Source: Lethocerus indicus | Taxonomy: Eukaryota; Arthropoda; Insecta; Hemiptera; Belostomatidae | NCBI GenBank assembly: GCA_019843655.1 | Contig: JACDQD010000004.1 | Span: 3,782,001 to 3,846,000 of the forward strand | Direction: 5' to 3' | DNA: 64,000 nucleotides | In this document: positions 13,801 to 24,232 of the stretch, piece after piece | Numbering within the stretch: the stretch's first letter is position 1 | How the letters are laid out: each line of letters starts with the position of its first letter | Notes under the pieces: generated by a model | Told to the model about the DNA's origin: nothing | Seen by the model: only the letters and a program-made list of their open reading frames with translations | Databases searched by the model: none | Position numbers and translations under genes: made by a program

Positions 13801-16800
13801 TTTTAGACCACGTATAAATTGTTTATCCATTGTTGAACAATTGCTAAATATAATGCCACCTCTTTTATCGGGTACGCAGGTATAGAGCTCGTCCATCCAC
13901 TGGCCGGTAGACAGGCATATGGTTTCCTCAAAAATATCTTGGTTGGTCGGTGGGTGGTATCCAAACTTGCAGTTAACCTTGGCCCTCGAGCCAGGCTGCA
14001 TCGTGCTCGCACACGAGATGGGCTTCGCGTCCAGGGTGCAAGAAATATCCAAGGTAGTCGAAGTGAGTGGCGGACAAGTAACTGAAAAGTAAAACATTAA
14101 CTGCATATTCTTACGTTCATTATGCCCGTTATCGTGCTGTTATAATTTACGGTTACGAATTTGTTGTCCACACAGTTGAATTACAAATTTAGAACAAAAA
14201 ATCAAATTTGGTGGAAGATGACAATTCTCCCGATAAATGGATCGGTCGTTATTGCGTTCAGCCATTTACAGATTACCTATTGGTTTCAGGATACACAAGA
14301 AGAGATCGTCCTGCCATTCTCCGTTAGCCATGCATATTGTCTCATTGAAGGCTATGAATGGTATAGTTGGAACGTGACCTTTTTTGCAAGTAACGATGGC
14401 TTTTGTACCGGGTTTCATCGGCACATTGCAATGGGTCGGCCTCCCGTTCAACGTGCAGATGATATCCAAAGTAGGACCTTGCAATGGTGGGCAATAGTCT
14501 GTAACATTAAAAGAATCAGACAACCTAAAAATAAATATCCAGTCCCCATGTATAAAAGAGTACTCATAGAAAAAAAGAGTTAATTGCTGAATAAAAATAA
14601 TTTGATTAACACGGGTCGATACTACTATATAAACGAAACATATAAGTGTAGATCTCGTTTTTTCATTACCTGTATATTTTATTAATATAGAAATCACTAA
14701 ATTAATCTAAGTCGAGTCACTTTATTTGTCGAGTTTTAAAGTACTATTCTGACAGCTGTACATTTTCCCGAAATGGGCGAGTGGAAAGTGAACCTTTATT
14801 TATGTTACCGCTTTAAAAACAATAAAAGAAATTAGGAAATCAAAATGTATAATCTCTTACGTTCTACACAACGATATAGACTGTTCTGCCATGTCCCGTC
14901 CAATTGACAAACGGTCGTATCAAATGAATAGGACCCTTCCTCGGGCTGGTAGTTTTCCTTGCACGCTACTTTTGCAACAGTCCCGGGATCTAGGTCCCTG
15001 TTGCAGTCCAAAGGTGTTCCGCTGGTACTAGCACAAGTGATTACGTGAACCGGAGAAACCAAAGGAGGGCAAGTCACTAGTGACATAACGATAGAAATAT
15101 AAAATTCAGAGGTCAATTTGTAAATAAACATATATTTCGACAATTAATAAAAGTATTTTATTGAAATAAGAGGACCAACCGGTAACAACGGTAGATAAAT
15201 ATTGAAATAAATGCTCGTGTACCTGAACATCTATTTCGCCGAATTAAATAAAACTGTCCATTAACTAGGTTCAGTGGTTCTTGAAATCATTTTCATTTAT
15301 TTTTTCAAACTTGGCCGCATGTTAAGCATCTAATGTTACCTTGTATGCATTTAGTGAGCTCCCTTTCCCATTTTCCGTTGGCCAAACAGACAGTTTCTTC
15401 ACAGGCGTAGGAGGAGGCCTGGGGGGAGGTTTTATATCCGGGTTTGCACTTGGGCCTGGCCTTTGTGCCCGGTTTGATGTCCGTTGTGCACGAGGCCGGG
15501 AATCCGTGCAGACTGCACGTTACCTCCACTCCTTCCACCGAAAGCGGCTTGCAAAACACTGTTACAATTGCACAATTGTTTTTGTTATTTACCTTTAAAG
15601 AAGAAGTAAAAAAAGGAATAGTGGCAAAATATATACGCCGTTCGATTCTTTGCCCTATATTCACTGCTATGTACTATCTTTGTACCTAAACGTGGAATAG
15701 TTTTCAAATAAAAATTTCCGTTTGATTTAGAAGTTATACCTCCTAAGAGGTGGTTCATGGGGAAGCAATTCTTTAGGAACGAACCACCTATGGAATATCT
15801 TTAAATTCTATAACAGTGTGTAGCAACCATTTCACCTTCCTATCGCATCCCCTAATAATTGCAATGTATAAAATAAGAACGAAGCCCCTACGCTTCGGCT
15901 AATGCTAATCGGCATCGACGATATTTTTTCTTCGGACGGTGTTCGGTTTAAACCATCGTGTTGTCAAAAAAAAGACTAATATTACTACTTAAATGTTTTT
16001 CGTATTTGCAGACTGCGAATGGGATCGAATCATCTTTAAATTACCTTCTACGCATTTGTATAGAGTATCCTGCCATTTGCCATCGTACTTGCATACGGTC
16101 TGATCGAAAGCTGTGGCGACGTTCGTAGGATGGTAACCCGGTTTGCACTTAACGCGTGCCATCGTCCCGGGTTGCACTTCATCAGTGCAAGACACCAAGT
16201 AATCCTTCATGTAGCAAGTCAAGTCCAAAGACGTGGAATGTAGTGGTGGACAATATTCTGAAACATAAGCACTGGTAACAATAAACCATCACCCTGGAAA
16301 TCCTGTAATTAGGACGTAATTTACAGGGCATTCTCTGTCAAAAGAACGTAAATAGGAAGTTGGAGTCTTATTAGCAAGATTTCTTTAGGAAATAAGAGCT
16401 AACAATGGAACTGATTCATGATGAAACCGAAACCCCTAAACTTCCGGTCCCCTAAACAAATATGTGAAAAAGTATGCTGTATATGTTGCAACTCAGCAAT
16501 TTAACATACCTCGGACACATTTGAATGGTGCATCCTTCCATTTACCATCGGCCAGGCAGATGGTTTCCTCGAACACCGCCTTTTTGTCAGAGGGATAGTA
16601 CCCGTATTTGCATTTCACCGCAGCTCTCGTGCCAGGTTGTACTGGTTTGTTGCAAGATATCGGAATCCCGTTGTACGTACAGTATACGTCCATGTTTTGG
16701 ATGGCCAGAGCGGGACACAAGTCTGAAAAGAGAAAACAACTTCAAAAGTGCTTTCATTTCCGTGAGACAAAATATATTTTCGGCGGTTATGAATTTTTTT

Positions 16801-19800
16801 TTCATTTGTTCGTTATCTATCGTTACCTATTTCATCATGTTATCTGATAAATGTATCACTCTTTGTTACTCGACCGACTTTTATTCGCATGCAATTTTTT
16901 ATTAGACCTTTTCCTGTTGAAAATATTGGCATTTTTCTCAGTTTTGTATTCGTGTGATTGCCGGTATGAGCGAATTTTTGCGTGTTTTATTATTTTCGAA
17001 AATTATTAATTTGTAGCAGAAAATCGTTGAGGTCAATTTTTGAACACTAAATAAATGCTATTGTAAATCAATATTTAATTCGTAATAAAGCTTCTTATTA
17101 TTTCTTAAAACGGAAATGGTTACCTTGGACGCAAGTGAAGAAGGTCTTTTGCCAGGTGCCATCCCCCAAGCATATCGTTTCGTCGAAAACGGTTTTTGGA
17201 TCAACCGGGTAGTAACCGTGTTTACACTTCAGATTTACCTTCGTCCCAGGCATCATCGGCTGATTACATAGAACTGGATATCCCTTGTACATGCAGATGA
17301 GTTCCAAGGTAGGAGAAGAGAGAGGACTGCACATCACTGCATGGACATTTCATACATCAAAATGGCTAAGAACATTGAGTTCTGTTCTTTAAATACTAAT
17401 TGTAACACCATAAATGCAAAATTCCTCAATCCTTTTTATTTTCTGCTGGCATAAAAATACACGTCAAAGTAAAAAATACACGAACTATATAGAGTAAATT
17501 TATAAAATAACTAACCTTTTTAGGGGTTTATTTTTTCACATTTTGTAGTTACTCACTCTGCGATAGCCGTACATAGTATTAAGTTGTTAAAACATAAATA
17601 CTATACTAGTGGTGTTTCAAACCTGATTCGCATTTAAACAAATCTTTTTGCCAACTTCCGTCCGAGAGACAAATAGTTTCGTCGTAAACCATACTAGGAT
17701 GTGAAGGGTGATAGCCATGCTTGCATTTGGGTTCAGCCTTAGTCCCGGGCAACACCTTGGCGTCGCAGGGTACTATCCTGTCTTTGTAAGTGCAGACAAT
17801 GTCCAGCGAAGGGGAAATGAGTGGTGGACAAGTCACTGAAATAACAAAAAGTATTTTTATTCAATATTCTTTTTAAAACCAGAGTTTTACAAGCTTAGTC
17901 AATACAATGATAAAAGATTGCTATGTAAAACGGCCAATCCAAACCTCGGGAACCACACTCTAACACGTCTGAAAGTACTAAATGAAAGACAATGTCCTTT
18001 GTCTTCACTTATGTTTGGAGTGGAAATTTTGCAATATTCGCCAATGAAAATAAAATTAACATTATTAGAAGATAGGGAGGGCCAAAATTACTTTCTTTCC
18101 AGAACTCAAGTAATAGTTTATGTTCGGTCGTATTCTTCACTCAGAAAAACAGTATTTGCTTACACCACCGTTAATGAGGCTATTCAGAATGGTACTAAGA
18201 GTTAAACAAGTCAAATAAGAGAGGCACGTAAATTCGGAAATGTTTCTTACCGGAAACACATTCGAAAAGATTTTTCTCCCAAGTTCCATTGATAGTACAA
18301 TAAGTTTCATCGAAGTACAGCGTGTTGCTCATTGCATAATAGCCCAACTTGCATTTGGTTTTAACCACAGCTCCTGGTGGCAACGAAGAGTTGCACGACC
18401 GAACGCGTGTCCACCAGACACCGTAAATCCAGCGACATCGATATTAACGGCGGACAGCGTACTAGAATTAAACATATAAACGCTCTATCCTTGATTATAT
18501 CGGACAGTAAGTGTATTATATATGGAGTAACTGTACATTCCTTACATACAACTGGAGTCATGTCAGCACTGTCAGGGTCACGTAATATACATTTAAAAAA
18601 TTTAATATATACCAGGATATCAGGATATCATCGTAGTAACAGTTTAGTGATTGCTCTGACAGGATACTTCTTTAGCAACCGAAATGCATTGGACTTCACT
18701 ATATTTCTGAAGGTCTGCTACTGATGATGGCGGGAAGTCAAAACAGTGATACTATTCAAAGCCCTTGTCTTTTGCTCTTCAAACTAACATCTTAAATTAA
18801 TTTTATTTTATTTAAAAAATTGATTTTCATTTAATTAACTGAAATTTAAATAATCAAATTTAATTTAGGGTATTGAAGCCTTTTTCGTTCTTACTATGAT
18901 GAAATAAATGAGGTATTATATTCAATTCTTTGGAATATATCAACTTTTAAAAATATCTATTCTCGGATCCAGTTTCGGTTCACTTGTAAGCAGTGAACAT
19001 CGAACAAATCCATTAACTGTATTTGTTTGGGGGTTTGGAATAACTTCCCTCGAACCTTTTTCCAACTCGACTCTTCGCTTCTTTGATTAAAACCGAAACT
19101 TATTTTAGCTTCCTGCCACCGTTACCAGCAATCTGTCAATCAAACTAAACAAGAAAGTATGAACAGATAATCGCACGAGTGACACGTTGGTACACTAGTT
19201 TTGAGTTATAAATTTCACCGTATGTGTAAATAATTTACACGACAGAATGTCCAAGTGAGAATACAGAGAGTTTCCAACCACAAAACATTCTTAGTTCCTG
19301 TTTTCTCCGTTATATTCAAAACGTTGTTAATCAAAACTACCACTTTACCTTATTCAAATAATAATTAATCAATATGAACTGCAGAAGAAATGACAATGAT
19401 GAAATATGTTTTCTTAGTTTTATTGCTTTTAGTCTGAACGAAATCGATAACTCAACTAATTAACTAAGTTCCTAATTCATGAAATCTAATCGATTTGCCA
19501 ATAACAGAAATGTGACGGCAATAAAAATTCGGAACCATTAAGTTTTGAGCAGTAACCATTCCTTTTAGCAGTTAATTGCAAAATATATTTTCGCACATCG
19601 AGTGAGGGAAAAATTGAATTTAACCATCAACGCAGTTGTGAAGTGTGTCCTGCCATTTTCCGTCACTGTTGCATACAGTTTCTGTTATTGCTGCTTCTGG
19701 TTTGACGGGGTAGTAGCCGGGCTTGCAACTGACTTTGGCGATGGTCTCAGGTTGGGTGGGCTTATCGCAGGGTACCGAATAGGTCCTGTATTTGCATACT

Positions 19801-21293
19801 ATATCCAACGTAGTCGATACCAAAGGACCGCACATCACTGCAAAGAGCCAAATAATAGAAAATGTAATAAACCTCGCCTGGCGCACGGAATATATTGCAT
19901 TTGCTTCTTAACGTCAAATAAACTAATAATAGGTTAGTTGGTATTTTTTTAATTCGTATATTTACGAGATACCTGTAACTGGTATACACTTGAAAAGATT
20001 TCGCGTCCATTTGCCAGTTTTGAGGCACTCGGTCTGGGTGAAAGCAACGGCCTCATCTTCAGCCTGGTATCCGGTTTTGCACTTTATGCTGGCCACTGTC
20101 CCCGGCCTGACCGAGTGCTCACTACAATCTACATTCGCATCTTTGTGCGTACAGTTTATCTCCATTGCAACAGAATGTAACGGGGGACAATAAAGTTCTG
20201 AAATATATCGCAATCCAGTTGAGACACATGAAATACATTTCCAGACATTGGTGGTGATAACATTCTGGAAATTGTATGAACTACCTTACCATCTAAGCAG
20301 TCCGGTAGTGGAAGCCTCCACTCTCCTGAGGGGAGACACACAGTTTCGACGGGCGTCATGTCAGGTTCGTTAGTGCAAGTCAGTATGGCCCTTGTGCTTG
20401 GGTGCATTAGATTGTTGCATATCACTGGATAATTGTTATAGAAACACTCAGCTATCACACTCTGCGTTCGAAACGGTTTACACAATGCTGAAATAATGTT
20501 AATTTTTGCAACATTCAATAATAATTTAAAATGAACGTGTTATAATTATTTTTTGTTTTATTAAATACCGGGTGTGCATTCTCTAAGCGGTATCTCGAAG
20601 CCCCAAATAGGCATGCACCAGTTGGCCAACTGGTAATCGACGTTGGCGCAGTTCGATACCGGTGTAGACCCATATGAGACATCGCAGCATACATCGTAAC
20701 TACTCTGCGTGCATGTTTTCCCCACACCTTCAGGAAAGAGGGGATGACATGATCCTGAAACTGAAACAGGTAGTGCAATGACCCAACAGCTCCACCGGGT
20801 CTAAACTGTCAACTCATATCATATCTCAATTAATTTACCTTTTGTAAATCCCGTATAACCGCATCCAGGGTTCCAGTTTCCTCCCCCACTAGTAAAATAA
20901 AAACGGAAAACATTTGTTAAATATACATTTCGTTAATCGTAAAGAGAACCTTTTATTAACTATCCCGTGTAACAAATAGGAACTGTTCATTGCCCATGGT
21001 GTGTGTGTGTGTCCCATTTAACTGTTAGAAATTTAACGTCAACTAAACTTTAGGGAGCTCGAAATATAACTACATATCATTAAACAATAAAATGCGGTAG
21101 ATATTATTTTATTTATTTCAGAACTAAAAGGATGAGAATATAATGAACATAATAACTTCAAGGTATGAGAAACTTGAGGATGTTGACACACACATATTGT
21201 GTGTACACGAATATATTGCGTACAACTATAAAACATATATAACTTACTAATATTCTGAATTTCCGGAAACTCTGGACGTAAGTATTGTTAATA
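10735..21293 (-). CDS. poly-Wonton protein: Sushi-like module, 13 modSP-type six-cysteine modules, Cys-rich tail
   Basis: At least 17 exons on the - strand; the 5' end is unresolved. Order: 21248-21293, 20839-20888, 20569-20754 (Sushi-like), then one module per exon at 20290-20487, 19973-20197, 19625-19837, 18251-18461 (frameshifted), 17623-17835, 17124-17336, 16510-16722, 16045-16257, 15340-15558, 14861-15076, 14277-14498, 13860-14081 and 11212-11430, and a tail exon 10735-10817. Every module exon starts and ends in phase 1, and all but the frameshifted one have lengths divisible by three. Module 5 has cysteine gaps 11-8-13-17-12; the single domain before the protease in modSP of this window has 11-8-13-16-12. 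The order Sushi then Wonton copies modSP, but there is no LDLa and no protease. About 1050 aa are visible. It is most likely secreted, although no signal-peptide exon was found. Role unknown; binding of microbial ligands or modSP partners is inference. Ordinary CCP modules have four cysteines, so plain Sushi is a poorer call. Confidence 0.85.
11212..11430 (-). CDS. Wonton-type module 13
   Basis: A 219-nt phase 1-1 exon from VYCPPLYSNTLAISC to LYNCVPPQ, with PGTQAQIQCLDGYVP. It is separated from module 12 by a 2.4-kb intron filled with transposon debris. Confidence 0.85.
11640..12960 (-). mobile_element. decayed LINE 3' half inside the poly-Wonton intron
   Basis: On the - strand near 12200-12275 broken frames read CAGGEEEEHLYTC and HVLQDCP, the kind of Cys/His cluster found at the C-terminus of non-LTR retrotransposon ORF2 proteins. 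GC content is well above the flanking intron. Stops and frame breaks show it is dead. The element limits are approximate, and 12560-12900 has open frames I cannot assign. Confidence 0.5.
12985..13530 (-). mobile_element. decayed mariner transposase fragment
   Basis: On the - strand at about 13087-13160 the reading VWWDMEGNIHYELLP followed by INKTVTSEVHCY matches the central part of mariner transposases. Upstream pieces resemble the helix-turn-helix to first catalytic-aspartate region (TSEGWKKNRF, then TGDEK in a shifted frame). Several frameshifts and stops. No terminal repeats identified. Confidence 0.7.
13860..14081 (-). CDS. Wonton-type module 12
   Basis: A 222-nt phase 1-1 exon from VTCPPLTSTTLDISC to LYTCVPDKR, with PGSRAKVNCKFGYHP and EETICLSTGQW. 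Donor GTGGCA is non-consensus but keeps the phase. Confidence 0.83.
14277..14498 (-). CDS. Wonton-type module 11
   Basis: A 222-nt phase 1-1 exon from YCPPLQGPTLDIIC to LFLCILKPI, with PGTKAIVTCKKGHVP and NETICMANGEWQ. Confidence 0.85.
14861..15076 (-). CDS. Wonton-type module 10
   Basis: A 216-nt phase 1-1 exon from VTCPPLVSPVHVITC to LYRCVE, with PGTVAKVACKENYQP. It ends in C instead of G before the donor (GTAAGA), so the split codon with module 11 is His instead of Gly/Val/Glu. Confidence 0.85.
15340..15558 (-). CDS. Wonton-type module 9
   Basis: A 219-nt phase 1-1 exon from VFCKPLSVEGVEVTC to LTKCIQG. It has a CKP start like modSP, PGTKARPKCKPGYK, and two extra residues plus an additional cysteine before EETVCLANGKW. 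Confidence 0.85.
16045..16257 (-). CDS. Wonton-type module 8
   Basis: A 213-nt phase 1-1 exon from EYCPPLHSTSLDLTC to LYKCVEG, with PGTMARVKCKPGYHP and DQTVCKYDGKWQ. Confidence 0.88.
16510..16722 (-). CDS. Wonton-type module 7
   Basis: A 213-nt phase 1-1 exon from DLCPALAIQNMDVYC to PFKCVRG, with PGTRAAVKCKYGYYP and EETICLADGKW. Confidence 0.88.
17124..17336 (-). CDS. Wonton-type module 6
   Basis: A 213-nt phase 1-1 exon from VMCSPLSSPTLELIC to FFTCVQG, with PGTKVNLKCKHGYYP and DETICLGDGTWQ. Very similar to module 5, so probably a recent duplicate of it. Confidence 0.88.
17623..17835 (-). CDS. Wonton-type module 5
   Basis: A 213-nt phase 1-1 exon and the cleanest copy: TCPPLISPSLDIVC, then VPC, PGTKAEPKCKHGYHP, DETICLSDGSWQ and LFKCES. 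The donor is GTTTGA. Confidence 0.88.
18251..18461 (-). CDS. Wonton-type module 4, frameshifted
   Basis: Good splice sites at both ends, but 211 nt, so the phase is broken. The first part reads VRCPPLISMSLDLRC in one frame. The second part reads CNSSLPPGAVVKTKC through LFECVSG in another. The break falls at about 18395-18405, just before the third cysteine. It is either one extra base or two missing bases: a sequencing error, or a dead module that would truncate the protein unless the exon is skipped. Confidence 0.75.
19625..19837 (-). CDS. Wonton-type module 3
   Basis: A 213-nt phase 1-1 exon from VMCGPLVSTTLDIVC to LHNCVDG. PETIAKVSCKPGYYP replaces the usual PGTxAxxKCKxGY. Donor GTTAAA is weak but phase-correct. 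Confidence 0.83.
19973..20197 (-). CDS. Wonton-type module 2
   Basis: A 225-nt phase 1-1 exon from ELYCPPLHS to LFKCIPVTG. Six cysteines, with a longer C2-C3-C4 region (VDCSEHSVRPGTVASIKC). Confidence 0.85.
20290..20487 (-). CDS. Wonton-type module 1
   Basis: A 198-nt phase 1-1 exon from ALCKPF to PLPDCLDG with six cysteines. Its LCKP start is the same as in the modSP module, and it is the most modSP-like at the N-terminal end. It is shorter than the others, lacking the KCKxGYxP segment (TCTNEPDM instead). Confidence 0.8.
20569..20754 (-). CDS. Sushi-like module exon
   Basis: A 186-nt phase 1-1 exon starting GSCHPLFPEGVGKTC and ending PLRECTPG, with seven cysteines. It aligns in position and in the PxxPEG start with the modSP Sushi exon (39361-39575) but lacks the central aromatic-rich part of a normal CCP domain. 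It is a divergent Sushi or an unrelated cysteine module; its position just before the Wonton modules favours the former. Confidence 0.6.
20839..20888 (-). CDS. linker exon before the Sushi-like module
   Basis: A 50-nt exon between CTAG and GTAAAT. In the only frame that joins the Sushi-like exon it encodes GGGNWNPGCGYTGFTK. It is short, but the phase agrees on both sides. Confidence 0.55.
21248..21293 (-). CDS. candidate 5' exon of the poly-Wonton gene
   Basis: TTTCAG precedes this 46-nt stretch and GTAAGT follows it. Read in phase 1 it encodes LTILTSRVSGNSEYY and leaves phase 2, which fits the next exon. Another frame gives a protein-like string (YLRPEFPEIQNI) but contains an early stop and does not fit the phase downstream. 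Tentative. Confidence 0.4.
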
Positions 21294-21539
21294 CTGAAAC
21301 AGAAATAAAATATTTCATTATGAAAAATAAATTAGAATTAATAAATATAAACAACAAACAAAGATTTCATTAACGCGTTTATTGTGTGTTAAATTTGTGT
21401 GATTTTTGTTTATCGTTTGTTTAGAGTGACCGTTTGTCTGCAACATGTTCCCAATATAGGATTCTTCCTCTATGGATGTAGATTCTCCCTTCCTAGATGT
21501 GGTTGTGGTCTCAAATTTTCTTGGCCCTGTTAAGAAAAC

Positions 21540-22515
21540 TGTTGGCCGGGTGTGGTGCGTTTGAGGTAAACTTTGTAGGAGGGGGATCCGACGCTATTTT
21601 ATCCTGTGTGGATGTCTAAAAATTACCTTTCTTATATTCTAGGCAAAACATATTATAGGCAAACCAAAAACACGCTATAAACAAAACTCATAAATCAAGC
21701 AATGGAAGTGCACCTCCGGAACAACCAGTCACAGAATTTAGGTCAACAGCGTCGCTCGATTATGTTATGGGCGTCACAGACCATAAGTCAAAATACTGTG
21801 AAAGAGCACATTCACCACTGTTTCAAACTAGGCCAATGTCTCCGTTCAGTCAAGGATCACATCGTAGAGGGAATTTATAAGCTCTCCTGCTGTTGTAGTA
21901 TGTACTACATAGGACAAACGGGCAGACGAGTATCAGCCAGATTAACGGAACACAAAAGAAACAAAATTGAACCAGCCAACTAAATGAAGCAGTAAAGCGC
22001 ATAATGGGGACAACCCAATTGCGCTATATAAGCACTGAGAAAATAAAATCTGCACTGGTTGATCACGTTTTAGTAACAGGACACACAATGGAATTCGAGA
22101 AAACGAAAATCCTTTCAAAGGGAAAAAGCTACTAAAACAGGATTATTAGGGAGACAATAGAGATCAAAGAAAACAATTACATCAATAGGGATATTGGATA
22201 AACCATCAGTAGAGGACGCTTCCCAGTAATACTGGAACAAATAAGTTGTAATCATAGGATATTAACGACACCCTTCCTTCAGGTACATAGGGGATCCTAA
22301 GTTGATCTACTCTTCAGCCAAACTCTGATTACGGAACCAACAAAAGTTGGTATCCGTCCAATACGTAGGAAGCAGGCAACGCCAGGGAAGGGGATAAGGG
22401 TAAAACCCCTTCAACTGAAGGCTCAGATAGTATCAAAACACAGGAAAAATGTCTGACCAGCAGGAGGTAACCCCTGCTAACTGAGGTCCTTCCACAGTAT
22501 TACGTGATCAGAAAA
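21540..22515 (+). mobile_element. decayed Penelope-like retroelement, GIY-YIG endonuclease end
   Basis: On the + strand 21861-21965 encodes GIYKLSCCCSMYYIGQTGRR followed by VSARLTEHKR, the GIY-YIG nuclease core of Penelope-like elements. The frame continues after breaks as ALVDHVLVTGHTMEFEKTK and NRIIRETIEIKENNYINRD, also typical of the region after GIY-YIG in these elements. In-frame TAA codons interrupt it. The reverse transcriptase part is not seen. The 3' end is marked by the 81-bp sequence also found at 24148. Confidence 0.75.
22435..22515 (+). repeat. 3'-terminal 81 bp of the Penelope-like element, copy 1
   Basis: An 81-bp stretch that I find identical at 24148-24228. It starts AAAACACAGGAAAAATGTC and ends TACGTGATCAGAAAA. 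It lies just after the decayed GIY-YIG coding region. Confidence 0.85.
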
Positions 22516-24147
22516 GAAGTTAATGATAATTTTGAAGAAAATGATGGATCTATAAACAAAAGTATTTGAGCACACAATAAGCATCAAAATGTTCTTCAAA
22601 AATTATTTCTCATACTGAATCCCTCTTTTTACAATTTTTCTATGTTTATTCAACTGTATTTCTAATAAATGTTATACAAATTATGCACATAGTGGATGAG
22701 AAACATAAACACAATTTAGGCTTCTTATTGGGAAAATGTAAAACCAAATGTTTACTCAATAACTATCAATATGACTTATAACACGTTTAAATATTTCACT
22801 AATTTTAATATTTATAAAAACTTGAACACTTTATTAAACTGGTGTCAAAATTAAACATTGATTGGAACATTGAAGAATCTGTGTCCCACAATGTATATGG
22901 ACTGACACTAATACTTGTATAATAAAACAAAAATTAATAGAAAACAAATCTACTTACATATGATATGAAATAAAAGGGACATTGCAGAATCATGTGGTTC
23001 ATACAGTATGGTTGAATCGAATGAGAACTAGGAAAAAATTATCCAGTAACTATTTAATCTTTGATAACTAAATGTTAAAAGATTATTTCTTTTTTTAGTA
23101 TTATATATAACATTTTTGGCTGACCTCTATACCCCACTCCTGATGACCTTTGTTTCATCCAGGACCTATATTAATGATTCCATAGATTGTTGTTATTCAT
23201 TCACTAAAATGAATGATGTTTTCATTTTGTCATTTGAAAATGTTGCCCAATACAGTACCATATTTCGCAAAACACTAATTAAGTAGAGTTCATAATTAAT
23301 AACTATGTTTCAGTAACTATTAGTAATCAATTATATTATTTATTTTTACTGCATATATTAATTATTTTTAATAACTTTCAATAATAATATTATACAAAAA
23401 GATAAAACTGAGTAGATAAAAACTCAACAAATTAATAAACATAAAGTAATCTTGTGGAATGATGTTATATTGTATTATTTTCCATACAAATAATCACTCT
23501 ATATTAATCAACCCACACCAATCTACATACTTGAAACAAAAATTAACATAATTGATTTAGCATATAACTACTATATAGTAATTTTGATGATATTTGTACA
23601 TAATATTTAAAATTACAATATTGCTAAATATATTGTTAACCAAAATGAAAAAATTAACCAACATGACCCATCATACTAGGCTCCTTAGTTCACTATGTGC
23701 ATGGTACTGGCACTTTTTCTATTATGAAGTAGGACTAGAACTTAAAAATATTGACTTACCATCTCTCATGTACTATATTTAATCAAAAACGTTTTTATCT
23801 TATTATAATTGAATTAATAATTTGCAGTTTATTGTCTTAATTCTTACATTTAGAAGCAAAACTTCTATAGAGAATAAAAAAAAATCTTGATGTCCTTGTC
23901 CTAATATGTCTTTGTTAACAAAGTTTGATAACACATTTTTTAAGAAACACAGAATTGATTGTCAGTTTTTCAGATTAACAAAAAAAAACAATCCGTTTTT
24001 TGTATAAATCAGATAAAAATCAGAGTGAAGAATTTGGTGGAAATAGGTTTCATTTTGAAGTGTTTTCATTCTCACATTGTACAAAATCTTTTATTCACTT
24101 TAGGAAATATATTTAATTAGATGAAATTGGTTTCAACCAACCAATGA

Positions 24148-24232
24148 AAAACACAGGAAAAATGTCTGACCAGCAGGAGGTAACCCCTGCTAACTGAGGT
24201 CCTTCCACAGTATTACGTGATCAGAAAATGAT
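24148..24232 (+). mobile_element. short 3'-end insertion of the Penelope-like element with target-site duplication
   Basis: A second copy of the 81-bp sequence, flanked by CCAATGA at 24141-24147 and again at 24233-24239. The paralogous, uninterrupted sequence downstream of intact modSP (about 34110-34130) has only one copy of the target region. This is therefore a 5'-truncated insertion of about 85 bp into the decayed modSP copy. Confidence 0.75.

Noticed and set aside
14161..14583. 140-codon + strand open frame
   Set aside because: Antisense shadow of Wonton module 11, which fits the family and splice phases.
15341..15689. Glycine-rich + strand frames
   Set aside because: Antisense shadow of Wonton module 9.
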